Assembly (NCBI GenBank): GCA_026120185.1
Contig: JANUWF010001683.1
Location: 4,286,001 to 4,350,000 of the forward strand
From: Voacanga thouarsii
Lineage: Eukaryota; Streptophyta; Magnoliopsida; Gentianales; Apocynaceae
Direction: 5' to 3'
Length of the DNA stretch: 64,000 nt
The position numbers were made by a program, and so were the translations under genes. Shown here piece by piece: positions 24,198 to 36,200 of this stretch (position 1 is its first letter; every line of letters starts with the position of its first letter). The notes below the pieces were generated by a model. The model was given only the letters and a program-made list of their open reading frames with translations. It was not told the DNA's origin and made no database searches.

Positions 24198-26352
24198 GTA
24201 GATACTAAGGTCTGCTGAAGACTCAATTCTCTCCATGTCTCCTTCATTTATATACTCATTATTATCTTCTTTGATTTCCTTATCATGTATGGCATAGCAT
24301 CAAACAATGTTGAATTTTTCAACAAATTCCCTTGGTATGAAATCTTTCAGCGTGAGAGGTGTCGGAGATTTCTTCTAAAAAGAATCATCTACTGTTGATG
24401 CAGATTTGGTCATCTTACTTTTGACATTTCTCACATATTTCTTTGTGAATATGCTTCTTACCAGTGAAGCTCTACCTCTTAAGGCTTTGGTATGTTTCTT
24501 TCTTCTTGTCACGAGCATCCAGCCTTTATCTTCACCATGGACAGAAGGTTCTTCAACTTATTATTGATATCTATCGGTAGGAATAACTTGTCTGTCAATT
24601 TCAACCTTGATAGGACCAAAACTTCCAAACTTAACCTCCAAAATAATGGGTTTAACAGGAGGGATGACAACAGTTGTCAAATTTGCAAATGCTTTATCTT
24701 CTTTAAGGACTACATGTCCTTCACAGACCAACTGCATGATCTTATCCTTAAATACAAAACACTTCTCAATTGGATGTCCAATTAGCCGATGGTACTTGCA
24801 GTAGTTGGGATCATTTATTCATCCAACTTCATTTGGACGCTTTGCTTTCGGCAACTCTCTAGCTTTAGCAGCTAATAATTCATTGAACACTGAAGAAAGA
24901 TCATAATTGAGGAAAGGATATTCCTTGGATTGCCTTTCTTCTAAGGTTACCTTTTTCCTTTCCTGCGGAGGATCCATCTTCTTGGTCACTTTTTGAGTTA
25001 CCTTTAAAGAAATTTTTATCGGAGCCATGACTATGGCCATGGACTTTTTTACTTCAGTTTAAGAAAAAAGATTTGCTCTCTTTTCTAAAATCTTATTTTT
25101 CTTTGCTTTTGTTGGCGTCTTGAACAGGTACCTTACCCCCATGTGCAACAATGCTCAATTTCATATCATGAGCACGGGTCGCCAATTCTTCAAAAGTCTT
25201 TGCCATGATCACTTTAAGGATATGCTGGAGGCCCCAGTGCATGCCTTGAATGCACATCTCAATTGCAGATGATTCACTTAGATGTTCTCTACAATTGAGG
25301 TTCAAATTCCTCCATCTGTTGATGTAGTCCATCACTGGTTCGTCTTTCCATTGATGAGAGTTGGTGAGCTCTACCATGCTGACGATTCTACGAGTGCTAT
25401 AGAATCTGTTGAGAAACTCTTGTTCAAGTTGCTCCCAACTATTGTTGGAACCAGGTGCTAGATCGATGTACCAGTCAAATGCATTTCCTTTGAGGGATCA
25501 TACAAACTGTTTCACTAGTAGATCCCCATAAATTCCAGCATTGTTGCATGTCTCGATGAAGTGAGCCACGTGCTGCTTGGGATTTCCTTTGCCATCAAAT
25601 TGTTGAAACTTTAGTGGCTGATATCCAGCTAGCATTCTCATATCATCAATTCTTTGTGAATAAGGCTTTGCATATGTGAATGTGGATTTGCTACCTCCTT
25701 CATACTTGTCCTTAATCGTACCTATAATGAAGTCTTTGAGCTGATCAACAGGAATTATACCTTTGAAGGATATCTGAAAATCCTGTGATTTCTTGGAAGT
25801 TTTCATTTCCTCTTGCACTTCAGATCTCTTTAGAAGTACTTGACTTGTTTTGCTAGTCTTCTCAAAGCAATTGATGAGATGCACGATGGTAAAATCTTAC
25901 TCTTGGGAGTATTTGGCGAGTCCTTCCACTAATTTTGTGAGGTGCGCAAGTTGGTCTTCCAAACTTTGTGTGCTAGTCATCATAATTGGCGCCACACACG
26001 AAGTAGTAGAATCTTCATTGAATGAAGCTTTGGATTTGAGGTCCCCATGGGGGGATTGAGGCACAGAGCCAGTGCTTAAACTTTGGTCAGCTTCCTTGGA
26101 GATGTTGGCCTTCTCCAATGAAAATGACATCTTGTGCATTGTAAAAGCAGCACCTTGCTTAAAATTTGCAGTTGTAGGCGATGAGACAATGCCGAAGTTT
26201 TGAGCCTCACTTTATAAAAGAGCTTGAGCCTTATTTCTTGTCAGCATGCCTTGGCTTGAAGCTTGTGGAGCCTTGCCAACAGTTGTAGTAGCCTTCATAA
26301 TATTAGTAACATTTGAACGGGCAGATGTAGTTTTGCTATTCTTTGGGGCCAT
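24198..26352 (-). pseudogene. gag of the Tat element, decayed
   Basis: Gag packages the element RNA into particles. The frame starts MAPKNSKTTSARSNVT at 26352 and includes MLTRNKAQAL, a common Tat gag start motif. It then runs through LKFQQFDGKGNPKQHVAHFI, the core PKQHVAHF signature. The next block holds DWYIDLAPGSNNSWEQLEQ and FLNRFYSTRR, then VMDYINRWRNLNLNC and CIQGMHWGLQ. Downstream lies a DPNYCKYHRLIGHP segment (near 24800) that leads to the protease region. Stops at about 26214, 25897 and 25498 break it. It ends at the solo LTR insertion. Confidence 0.82.
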
Positions 26353-26412
26353 TAAGTTGATTTGTGCTTGTTCTTAAATTTAGGATTGAAGAGAAGAGAT
26401 GGGAGGCGAATT

Positions 26413-26430
26413 GTCCCACTAGGCATGCCA
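26413..26430 (-). other. candidate primer-binding site of the Tat element
   Basis: Six bases inside the 5' LTR the - strand reads TGGCATGCCTAGTGGGAC. Position and the TGG start fit a tRNA primer site, and the TGGCGNCTCCNCTGGGGA-like pattern of Tat elements is recognisable but diverged. The tRNA is not assigned. Confidence 0.5.
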
Positions 26431-26436
26431 GAAATT

Positions 26437-27238
26437 TGTAGACGACAAATTTCAAGTCTACAAATAAGAAAAGAAAAATATCGAAAATATAAAATATTTA
26501 GTAAATATGAAAAGTGATTACAAATCTTCGAAGAAGTCCTAAATTGTAGGATAAGTCATCTGATTCTTCACTTTTTGAAAAATGTTTATTCGAGGGCTGA
26601 AGAGCTTGATCTCGGATCGAATGGAATTTGATGACGAACACTTGATTGCCAAGCCTTCGAGATTTGTTTGATACAGAACAAGATGAACGCCTTGGAATTT
26701 GATGAAGATTTTGAACCTTGAATTTGATAAAGCTTGAATGTTTGAGCTTGTTGAAACTTGAGATACCTCTTGTTTGTTGAAGCTTGAAGATCCCAGGGGT
26801 GCCCTGAACTTTTGAAGGAAGACCCTATTTATAGGCTAAATATTCCCTTGACTTTAGCATAAACAGCCGATGTGGGATTTTTATAGGTCTCCTCACAACC
26901 CTAATGGACTTGGGTTTAAGATAACTTGGGCTTAATTTATGTTTTAGCCCAATCTCATTTAGTTCACATTATATTTGGGTTATGAGATTTTCAAAAGTCC
27001 AACTTTAGGGTCTAGTCCAATTCCATTTAATCCATAATATATTGGATTTAATGTGAAATGGACCCTTAACAATAGCCCAATTTTGATAGTCCAATTTTAT
27101 GATATATTGGATTTAATGGACTTTTAATGATGGCCCAATTATATTAATTCAAAGAATAATTATATTTATGCATGAATTAATTATAATTAATCAAGACTAA
27201 AATATGTCATTTTCTTGTCCCAAAATTCTTTGTCCACA
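26437..27238 (-). repeat. 5' LTR of the Tat element
   Basis: The 802-bp partner of 12816-13616, starting TGTAGACGAC and ending CCACA, followed by the duplication ATAAC (27239-27243). It is the 5' LTR because gag starts next to it. Confidence 0.93.
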
Positions 27239-27243
27239 ATAAC

Positions 27244-28112
27244 AACCTAGGTATTGGAGTCCCTTTTGGGTTTTGTTTTTTAACTAGAAGAGTTTTTTTC
27301 AAGCATTCAACTACCTTCTCCTTGTTATCTCTATTCATAGACTCTACAACAATTATATCCTAGCTCTTTGCAAGCAAAGAGATTTGGTGTAGGGAAACAT
27401 TCAATGACTAGAAGGATATGTACAGAATAATACCCTTTAGCCAAGGCAGCAAGTCTAGTAATAGCAAGTTGCAAATGTAGACGAGCCACATCTCTTGACC
27501 ATTCCCCTAATTTATCTCAGGGAAGTTTCACTGCTATGCGATCAATACATGGTTTACTTGGTACCCGAAGCTTGGGAAGAGTAGAACATATAGGAACCTC
27601 ATTTTCTTCTTCTTCATCTATCCATTCAAGATATAATATTTCCCACGTGGCATTTTCTGGGACATAGTCAAGGTTGAGAACAACATGCTCAACATCTTGA
27701 AATAACTGTTGTCTTCTCCTTCTTCCTTTTTTTGATAATGCCATTAAGCATACCTTCAGATTTCTCAATTAAATGTCTCTTACAGTACCTAATCAGTAGA
27801 ATATTTGGTACTCCCAAATCTTAAGTACGACAAGAAGACTCCCATTCCTCCAGCACTGACTCCGCTTTCTCAAGTTCGTTAAGCTTCAGTAAAGCACAAG
27901 GATGGTGATATAATCTCTATTGATAAGCTTTTTACAAACAGTTTCTTGGACACCCCACATTCTCATCACTTCATTTGCTTTCCCAATCTATGAATAGAGT
28001 GAAATTAAATGGTTTTATCCTATAGCATATCTCTGTGTAGTGTATCTTGTAGCTTCTTTAAACAAATGATTGCTTTCTCCTTAAGATTGGCTCGAATGTA
28101 ATGGTTAGCCGC
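27244..28112 (-). pseudogene. PPR-protein gene relic
   Basis: The - strand shows P-class pentatricopeptide-like pieces in shifting frames. They are AANHYIRANLKEKAIICLKK (about 28112-28053), KANEVMRMWGVQETVCKKLI with NRDYITI (about 27980-27901) and KLNELEKAESVLEEWESSC (about 27886-27830). These are the helix pairs of P-class PPR proteins, which bind organelle RNA. Downstream an 83-codon open frame (27768-27517, NLDYVPENATWEILYLEW) has no domain I can name and may be unrelated. Frameshifts and stops between the blocks show it is dead. The 28.1-kb LTR starts right beside its 5' side, so it may have been cut by that insertion. Confidence 0.6.
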
Positions 28113-30635
28113 TATTATAATACCCCGTCTAAATTTTTACCTTAGTACTTGGGAAGTATGGGCTTGGAAGGGCATCTTTCATGTGCATATGAAAATTAAC
28201 TAACATTTATCTAAGAATTTGGTGGATGTGTGTATATATATGCGCATATTTGTTCAAATGTTTATTTGTGTTTTAGTTCCCTTAGTGAATTTATGATGTC
28301 TTTTTGTTGGAAAAGATGAGTTATCCAAAGTCTAGAATTTTATGGGCACATGAGATGCTTGGGTAATAGGTGAAGAGAATTTGTTTGAGAATTATGCACA
28401 CAAGGGTTGATATGGGATAATGGTTAGAGTTTAGTGAGTGTTTCCTTAAGGACTTGAATTCTAAACCTAACTCTAGCAAATCTTATTCTTTTACCTTTCT
28501 TTTGCTATGGCAGAAAAATTCAGTCTCACCTACTATCATTCCTACTTCTAAATTCCTAAGATTTAGGAGCTCAAGCCACCCTTGAATTATGGAGATTAAA
28601 CCAGAATTTCCCTTCATGATAATAACCCTTAATCTTAAATTATACCAGATTTTTTTTTTTTTGAATTTAAAATGCTCTATTGATATTATATATGATCTAG
28701 AAGATTTGGTTGGCTGTAGGGAAAAGAATTCATCCGCCATTTTGAGAGGAAAAAAAATTCTTGGGCTATCTTTATTTAATGAAGTATTATTAATTTAAGC
28801 TATGAATTCCAAGTATTGCATTAGAAATTTCAATCCTTATGTGAGTAGTACACCGCTACTCTTGGAGGGTATTACACCCTTATTGTAATTAGGAGTAGTT
28901 TTATCACACATATATAGATATAGGTGTGTATATATACATTAATTTTTTTTCTTGGAAGATACTAGAATTTTCTCTTTAGTTTTTGTATTCTCTTTATCTC
29001 GAAAAACCACTACTTTCTTTTCTCTCCATTTCAGCGGCCACTTATGGAGTTCATGATCAACTTAAACTCCTGTAGAAAGTTAGGAATCTAAATCCAAATA
29101 TTTAACAAATTTTTTTAACTCTTTGAAACCAGAGTTGCTACCCAAATCGATAAAGCCTCGTCCTTCTTTTCTTCTCCATTATTTCGGACCTTCTGCCAGC
29201 CGACACCAATGTGTACTTCAGCCATATTGAGAGATTTCAGCCATCACCTTGTGAGATGATTAAGCTCCATACAAATACCTGAATATAGTTGGCAAAAGCC
29301 TATAAAATAAATAGCTTTCTGTCCTCCCATGTTGCCTAGGGTGTTAGCCATCTCTTTATCACTGTGCTTTTAGCTAAACTATATCAGCAATCGAAAACCT
29401 GCCGATAGCAAGCTCCTGTACAAACTGAAATATCTTCCTTTCCCTACCCAAAGCCAACCGAAAACATAGCCACTGAAAACAAGTTCCCATTCCTACAAAA
29501 CTCTAAATTCATGCCTTGATTTATTTGATAACATGCTGACTATCTATATCACATTCTGATTGAGCCACACCACATCAGTAAAAGAAAAATACAGTTGACA
29601 CACCCATGCAGCAATAAAAAGAAATTCTGAATAGCTTTGCCCAACCCACTCACACAGTCGAAACCTCCCACTATTGCACCACGGTTGAGTTTCACAAATA
29701 GCACTAATTCGGTCAGTCCGAGCACTCCTAAATCAGTGATCAAGTCGATCCGCCTGTTATGAGTAAATCGAGATCATTCTTTTCTTGTTTTTGGGGTCTC
29801 TTGTGTGGGCATAGTAATGCAGCTGTAGTATGAGTACGAAGTCTTGGTTTTATTGGGTTGATTTATTTATTTGTTTGTTTGTTTTCTTTGGTGCTAACTC
29901 GCCTCCTTGTATTAGCTTATGAATGTACTATGGTGAAACATACATAACTTATGCTATGGTGCGGGTTTTGAGACATTAAATGTTATAGTGGTATGGATAC
30001 TGAATATGGGATTAAGTTCCGTGGGTATTCTTTGGGGATGTCATTATATTTAGAATTAGAATATCTATTTATGCTAATGATGTCAAGTAATCTAACCTTA
30101 TATGTTATTAATGGTTAATACATTATTATTATTTATTGCGAATAATATTCATTAGTACTATTAACATTATCAATAAAAAAAAAAAAATAACACTTACTAT
30201 TAAAAATTATTATTTATTATTCTATTATTATTATTACCATGACTAATATTTATTAACGATTTAATTACTTATGTATTTACTTACTATATATTTTATCATT
30301 TATTTATTTATTGATGAGATTATTTAATTATTTGAATAGTTGATTTATTTACTTACTTACTTATTTATTTATTGCTCTTAACTTATATATTGGCTATTTC
30401 TTAAGATTTATGATTTAAGATTTATTTCCTAGCTATCAGTAATTAATTAATTAGTTATTACTCATGATTTGTTATTTAATTATTATTTGTATATTAATCT
30501 ATTAATTTGTCGATTATTACTTATTATTTATTATTTAATAATTAATTATTAATCTTCAATTATTTATTATTTATTATTTAATTTTTTTATTTCACTATCT
30601 GTTTGCTAGTGCGTGCTATTTAGACAATTATTTTA

Positions 30636-30763
30636 GTATGTACGTATGTATGTATGTATGTATGTATGTATGTATGTATGTATGTATGTATGTATGTATG
30701 TATGTATGTATGTATGTATGTATGTATGTATGTATGTATGTATGTATGTATGTATGTATGTAT

Positions 30764-30828
<65 letters not shown>

Positions 30829-30829
30829 T
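30636..30829. repeat. compound microsatellite (TATG)n-(ATT)n
   Basis: About 130 bp of TATG units followed directly by about 63 bp of ATT units. It yields long spurious frames on both strands. It lies in the LTR of element Y, just left of the MITE. Confidence 0.97.
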
Positions 30830-30878
30830 TGGTATTGATTGTTCTAGTTCCCATATTAATTGGCACATATTATCCTTA

Positions 30879-31804
30879 GGGCAAAATATATCAACCATTC
30901 TTAAACTTTTATAAATTTTGATTTTCACCCTCGAACTTTAAAATGTGTGATTTTAGCCCTCAAACTTTTAAAACACCTAAAAAATAGTCCTTTCAACAAT
31001 AAAAGCTCAAGTACAATACAAAATCACCAGATTTTAGCTCTCATTCTCCTGTTTTTAATTTTTAAAATATTATTTTTCAATTTTAATCTCGTTCTTTTCT
31101 CTTCGTATTTCTTCATTTATCAACAACAATTTTAAGATATAACTGCAAACCTTTTATGCGACTCAATAATTTTGAAATTACTCTTTCGCACTTTTTTGAA
31201 TCTAACCATATAACAAAATTAACATATTTTACTCTTTAATAAACAAAACTAAGACGTAAAGATGAAGAAGAAAAAAAAAAATCGATTTAGTTCCTGACGA
31301 ATATTAATTTTCTTGGCATTTCTACAGGAAGGAAGAATAAATTTGAAAGTAGAAGTGAATTATAAAAAAAAAAAAAAATCTAAAAAGAGAAGAGTGAGAT
31401 GCGCAAGTTGCAGTAGTCTTTTCCTGTCATATATATAGGTTACTTTATAAGAATTAGAAGAATAACACCACATTGTGAGAGTTGAGTAAATGAAAATACC
31501 TATAAAATAGGTTATGTGGAAGTCATGTGATGAACTTCCGTTAACACTTAATAGTTTTAATTAATGGAAGAGCTAATTCGAAGAGAAGAAAGCGAGATTA
31601 AAGTTGAAGAATAATATTTTAGAAATAAAAATAGGAGAATGAGAGCTAAAATCTAGTGATTTTGTATTGTACTTGGGCTTTTATTGTTGAAAGGGTTATT
31701 TTTTATGTGTTTTAAAAGTTCAAGGGCTAAAATCAAATATTTTAAAGTTCGAGGGTGAAAATCAAAATTTGTGAAAGTTTAAGGGTGTTTGACATATTTT
31801 GCCC
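30879..31804. mobile_element. Mutator-like MITE with long terminal inverted repeats
   Basis: A 926-bp non-coding element with inverted ends of about 200 bp or more. The left end starts GGGCAAAATAT and contains TTTTGATTTTCACCCTCGAA; the right end is the reverse complement (...ATATTTTGCCC) with scattered mismatches. The flanks are TTATCCTTA (30870-30878) and TTATCTTTA (31805-31813), 9 bp with one mismatch. Long inverted ends plus a 9-bp duplication are the marks of Mutator-type elements. It carries no transposase. Confidence 0.83.
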
Positions 31805-33149
31805 TTATCTTTATATTGTTTGAATATCTATTTTTTGTTCATGTGCTTTGTTGGAGTCTCTCATATGCAAAGTTTTGGTCAAAAAAAGGGAACCTTTGGA
31901 GTAGAGCCAAATACCTTCATATGGGATATTCTTTATGCTTAGGTGAGAAAGGGGAAGTCGTATTTTGAATGCATTATTATTATAATCGGGTAGTGTTTGA
32001 TTAACAATTTGTAATTTTCTTGTTCAAATGGAAGTGGGACCTTAGCATGAGAAGCAATTCACTAGCTAAATGGTTTAAGTAAGCTTGTCAAGTAAGTCCA
32101 TACATTAAAATGTTTGGTTCTAAAGCCTTGAATTGCAAGTCATTTGAGAAATGTATGTTGACTCAATGTTGTGATTATTTGGAATGCAAGCTTGATTTTT
32201 TTATGTTAAAGGCTTTGTTCAAACAAGGGTTTAAATAGAAATCACTTTTTATTTATAAAACAAATTTTTACCACAATTTGTTTGGAAACCGTGCTTGCAT
32301 GACCAAAGTGTTGAAAATGTTTACATTGAGATTTGGACCTTGAGCAATATAATGAAGTGTTGAATACTCAATAAGAGTAGATCACAAGGACTAATCTTTG
32401 AAAATTAGGGCAAGTTTCTCAGTAAGAGGCCACCTTTTAGAGATGAGCTTTATCTGGAAAAAGTGAAAGTCCTAGTAGGTCAACCTAGTCTGAGCTAACA
32501 CTGCAGTCCAGGTAGGTTATTATTCCAGGATGGACACCTGGTAAGTTAGGGTAAGAGATAGAAGAGTATCTTACTCAGTGGGCCATATGCCTACTATACT
32601 ATGAAATAAGGTTTCACAATTTTTGTCTTGATGCAGGGTTTCATGGCAAGACTATGATGCAAGATTTTATAGCCGTTTATTTTTTTAGTAGCTTTTATAT
32701 GTTATACTTTTTATTGTGATTTTGGATTCAATTTACCACTCACTATTGTATATGAGAAAAATATTTAACTTGCAATCAGCTTTTAAGAAATAATTTCTAA
32801 GTACATTCATGAAACTTATGCCAAAATTAATAAGAGCACACATAAGACTTACCGAGATATATTTCTCACACTTCTTTTGATATCATATTTCAAGAACTAC
32901 TGGCTTTGACAAGGTTAGGCACTATTAGAAGATAGGTACCTTTAATTTCCTTGATTTTGGTTCTTGTTTTGAGAGGTGTTTTTTTTTATGTGTAATGAGA
33001 GATTTGTAGACAATATTTTCCCTTGTAATAATATTTATTCTAATTTCTGCTTTAGTTTTATTGTTTACCTAGTTATAAAGGCCCCTAGACATTTGGACGG
33101 AGCGACATCCCTGCTCTTTTTAGGCTCATGTATAGTGGAGTGTTACAAG

Positions 33150-33162
33150 TGGTATCAAAGCC
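33150..33162 (+). other. primer-binding site of element Y
   Basis: TGGTATCAAAGCC, two bases after the LTR end, matches the start of the site used by plant initiator-Met tRNA (TGGTATCAGAGC) with one change. Confidence 0.8.
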
Positions 33163-33252
33163 TAGGTTTAGACAATACACATATAAATGATGAGATTTTA
33201 TTATTTAAGTGATTAAATCTTATACCAGACCTAGTTATTGTTTGTGAATAGG

Positions 33253-36200
33253 ATGGCTAAGAGATTTGTGCCAATGGTAAGGTATTGGCCTTTCATGTGT
33301 GGATCTAGTACACCACCACCACTCGTACCCCCTCCACCTAGCGAGTCTAAATCTAAGCCTAAACTAGAGGAGTTGGAATAGAAGAGTGAGAATGAGAGAG
33401 CTGAAGTGGAGGAGCATTCTCCTGACCCAACAGCATAGGAAGAGGATTTGGCATCAGATAGTGACGACTTAGGAGACTTAGAATTCGAGGCATCAAGAAG
33501 TAAATATAAAGAGTTTATGGCATAATACTGGGAGTGAGTTAGGCGAGTGAGATTAAGAGCAGATCTTACGGAGGCAAAGAGTTCAAGGAGCCTATTTATG
33601 TGAAACCCCAGTCGAAACCAACCTTAGAGTAAGGGGGTTGGGATGCATATTATATTTTATTTCATGGTTAAATATATTCTCATATAAATTTTTATGTGTT
33701 CTGGATTCGAGTTTTATTGTCTTGAAGTCTTGTTGGTGAGTATTGTGTGAGAGAGGCAAAATGGTAATTTTTGCCCGGGGGTGAAAATAAGGAGATAGCA
33801 TGTGGATTGAATAGAAAATAATTTTTCTAGTAGAAATAACAACAAGAGTTGTTGTGGTTTAGTGGTTAGAGCTTTGGAATAGATTATTGAGGTCTAGGGT
33901 TCAAATTCCATCATAGAAGTTTTAGCTAGATTAAATTTTATTTTTGCTTAGGGAGGATTAGTTTCGGCCTTAAGAGCTTAGAAAAAGGTAGTGATAATGT
34001 CCTAGGAGAGACATGTTAGGAGAATTCTCATTTCACTCTTTACTCTACTCGAAATTCTTGAAGGGAAATTCATTCTTCCTTGTTCTTTAATTTTTCTCAA
34101 TGCTCAACTCATTAGTTTGATCAAGGTGTTCTAGCCTTTTTTTTTCCAGAAAATTCAGTAAAGTGCTGAGGCCTTTTGGGATCAAAATGTCTTGGTAAAA
34201 GACTTCTTATAGTTTGAAAAATATGGAAGAGTTGTGAGGAATTCCAAGAGGAAAAATCCCTCTAGTAAGCTTGCGGAAATTTTCCTCTAGCTTAGTTCAT
34301 TTTTCTTCATGGAATGAGCTGGAAATTTTTCAACTTGTTGTACCTTCAAAAGGGTGAAATTTCTAGCTAACATTCCCTCCCAAATGCTGCCAGAAAAATG
34401 GTCTTTAGGATCAGTTTGAGACCTGAAAATTCTGGGCCAATTTCGGACTGCACAAGCTGGAGCAAAACAGAAAAAAATCCTGTACAAAAATCAGTTTTGA
34501 GAGCCCAAAACTAAGCTGTTTTCTTCCAGATTTTGTACAGAACATTAGCCATGTTTTTCCTCCATGAAGAAGTCTGGAAACCAGCCTTGAATACCCCTGA
34601 AACCCCCCTTCCAGCTCGCTGCAAAATGGTTGGAAGTGGCAGACGAAAATCTGCCAGAAATTCACTGTACAACGAAATTTCTGTGCAGATTTTTGTCCAT
34701 CTTGTTTCCTATTTCTCTTCCAACCGAAACACCAACCCTATTCAATCAAAACCTTCCTTAAACCTCCATAAACAGAGCTCCATTGATCCCCTTAAACTTC
34801 TGCACGAAATTCCATCAATGGCTGTCCGAAAATCTCTCCAACAAATCCCTGCAATTTAGCTTGATTGGTTTCCAAAATTTTAGCCATCTTATTTAGCAAC
34901 CTTCCATAATATTTTGCTCAATGGACCAGACTTCTTCTTCATCATTGTACACCCTACTTTCGGCCACCATAAGCCTCCATAAGCCAGTATTAATCCCACG
35001 AAATTCTGCTCAAACAATCAGCCATGACAGACTTCAAAGCTGTCCAAACAATCAAGATATTCTTAGGATATTTACTTTCCAAATTCACTTCCTAAAAATA
35101 TTCTTCAAGGATTGTAACAACTAACCTTTCCTTTTCCCTCTCAAATAAGAGAAACATCCTCCTAAACCCTATAGAATTTCGGTAGCCCTCATTCCACAGA
35201 AAGTTCGGCAGCCACAACAACCATTCCTCTCGATTTTTCTTCAGCAACCTCAAGAACACACACACTACACCAAGAACACCTACGTCTTCTCTACACCTAA
35301 TACCCCTCAAAACCATCTCAAACCCTCATGAAAATCTCCAAATTTAGTCTACTCATTGCTGTGAATCCATCAACACCATTATTAACATCAAACTCCTCCA
35401 AACGTCTAGCTACTTTGGATCAAAGCAGAAATTTCTGAACAAGAACATCTTCAAGGTAAATTCACTCTATCACCTTATCCTCTTCAAACTTGATCTCTAA
35501 TGAAAACCTATATGAATAATCACACTAATGACTTCTTCTTCTTCTTCTTCTCTCTCTCTCTCCCTCATGGACCGAAATCCCCTCTCTTGGCCGAATGGAC
35601 TCTTCTTCCATGACCATGCTTTCGCCACCTTTCTTGAACAAGATTAGCCATTTAGGAGTTGAGATCTTCTCTAAACTCCTTCAAGTCATTCATCAATCAA
35701 GTAAGTACCTTCAACCTTTCTTTTAAACTCTAGAATCATGTCTCTAGGATGATGTTGTGAGTAGGTGGATGGTGATAGGATTTGAGTATATATATTTATT
35801 GTTGAGATTGAAGCATGAACAATTGTATGATTGTGAAGGAGATGGGATTTATGCATGAAAGGTTCATCTTGGATGATTGTATGATGATTTGAGGGTTGAT
35901 GCATGTCATAGGTAGTATTTGCGAAGAAGCATGCTAGAGATTATGTCACCTTTGGTGAATAAGATTTATATTCGTGTTGGACTATTGAAGCCATGATCAT
36001 ATTTATGCTAGTAAGGGTTAGATCATATTTTGATAAATTGAGATCTATGCTTGTATGCATGATTTGGATGATTTGATGAATTGAAGGGTTGTATAAGTTC
36101 ATGTTTGTGGTTAGCCATAGAAATATGTTCATGATCTAGTTGTCCCTAAACTAATCTTTATTTCATTAATAAAATATTTAGAAATATGATTTTTCTAGTA

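Larger units (their letters stand above)
12816..27238 (-). mobile_element. Ty3/gypsy retrotransposon, Tat-type, with antisense PMD cargo
   Basis: A near-complete 14.4-kb LTR retrotransposon on the - strand. Two 0.8-kb LTRs (12816-13616 and 26437-27238) begin TGTAGACGAC and end in ACA. They are flanked by a perfect 5-bp duplication, ATAAC (12811-12815 and 27239-27243). Reading from the right the order is gag, protease, RT, RNase H, a second archaeal-type RNase H and integrase, the domain order known for the Tat lineage. A plant mobile domain gene relic lies antisense between integrase and the 3' LTR, the place where Tat elements are known to carry extra ORFs. Two solo LTRs (18091-19581 and 22669-24197) inserted later, so the original element was about 11.4 kb. 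The LTRs differ at scattered sites and the frames hold many stops, so it is old and not autonomous. Confidence 0.93.
28116..33147 (+). repeat. 5' LTR of element Y (interrupted by a MITE)
   Basis: The right end is clear: ...GGAGTGTTACA, followed at once by a primer-binding site. The left end is placed at TATAATACCCCGTC, a diverged form of the TGT(A/G)AnACCCC starts of related LTRs; the exact base is uncertain. Without the 926-bp MITE it is about 4.1 kb, close to the 4.3-kb solo LTR at 33599-37902. It shares with that copy the block with GAATACTCAA, the AGGCCACC segment and GGATGGACACC near 32350-32530. No coding sequence was recognised. The strand follows the primer site and gag. Confidence 0.7.

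Noticed and set aside
30633..30914. Frames of repeated Met-Tyr-Val-Cys, Ile or His-Thr-Tyr-Ile
   Set aside because: They are translations of the TATG and ATT microsatellites and appear in several frames at once.
34533..34859. 108-codon + strand frame in the large solo LTR
   Set aside because: The inverted copy has no matching conserved frame and no domain is seen.
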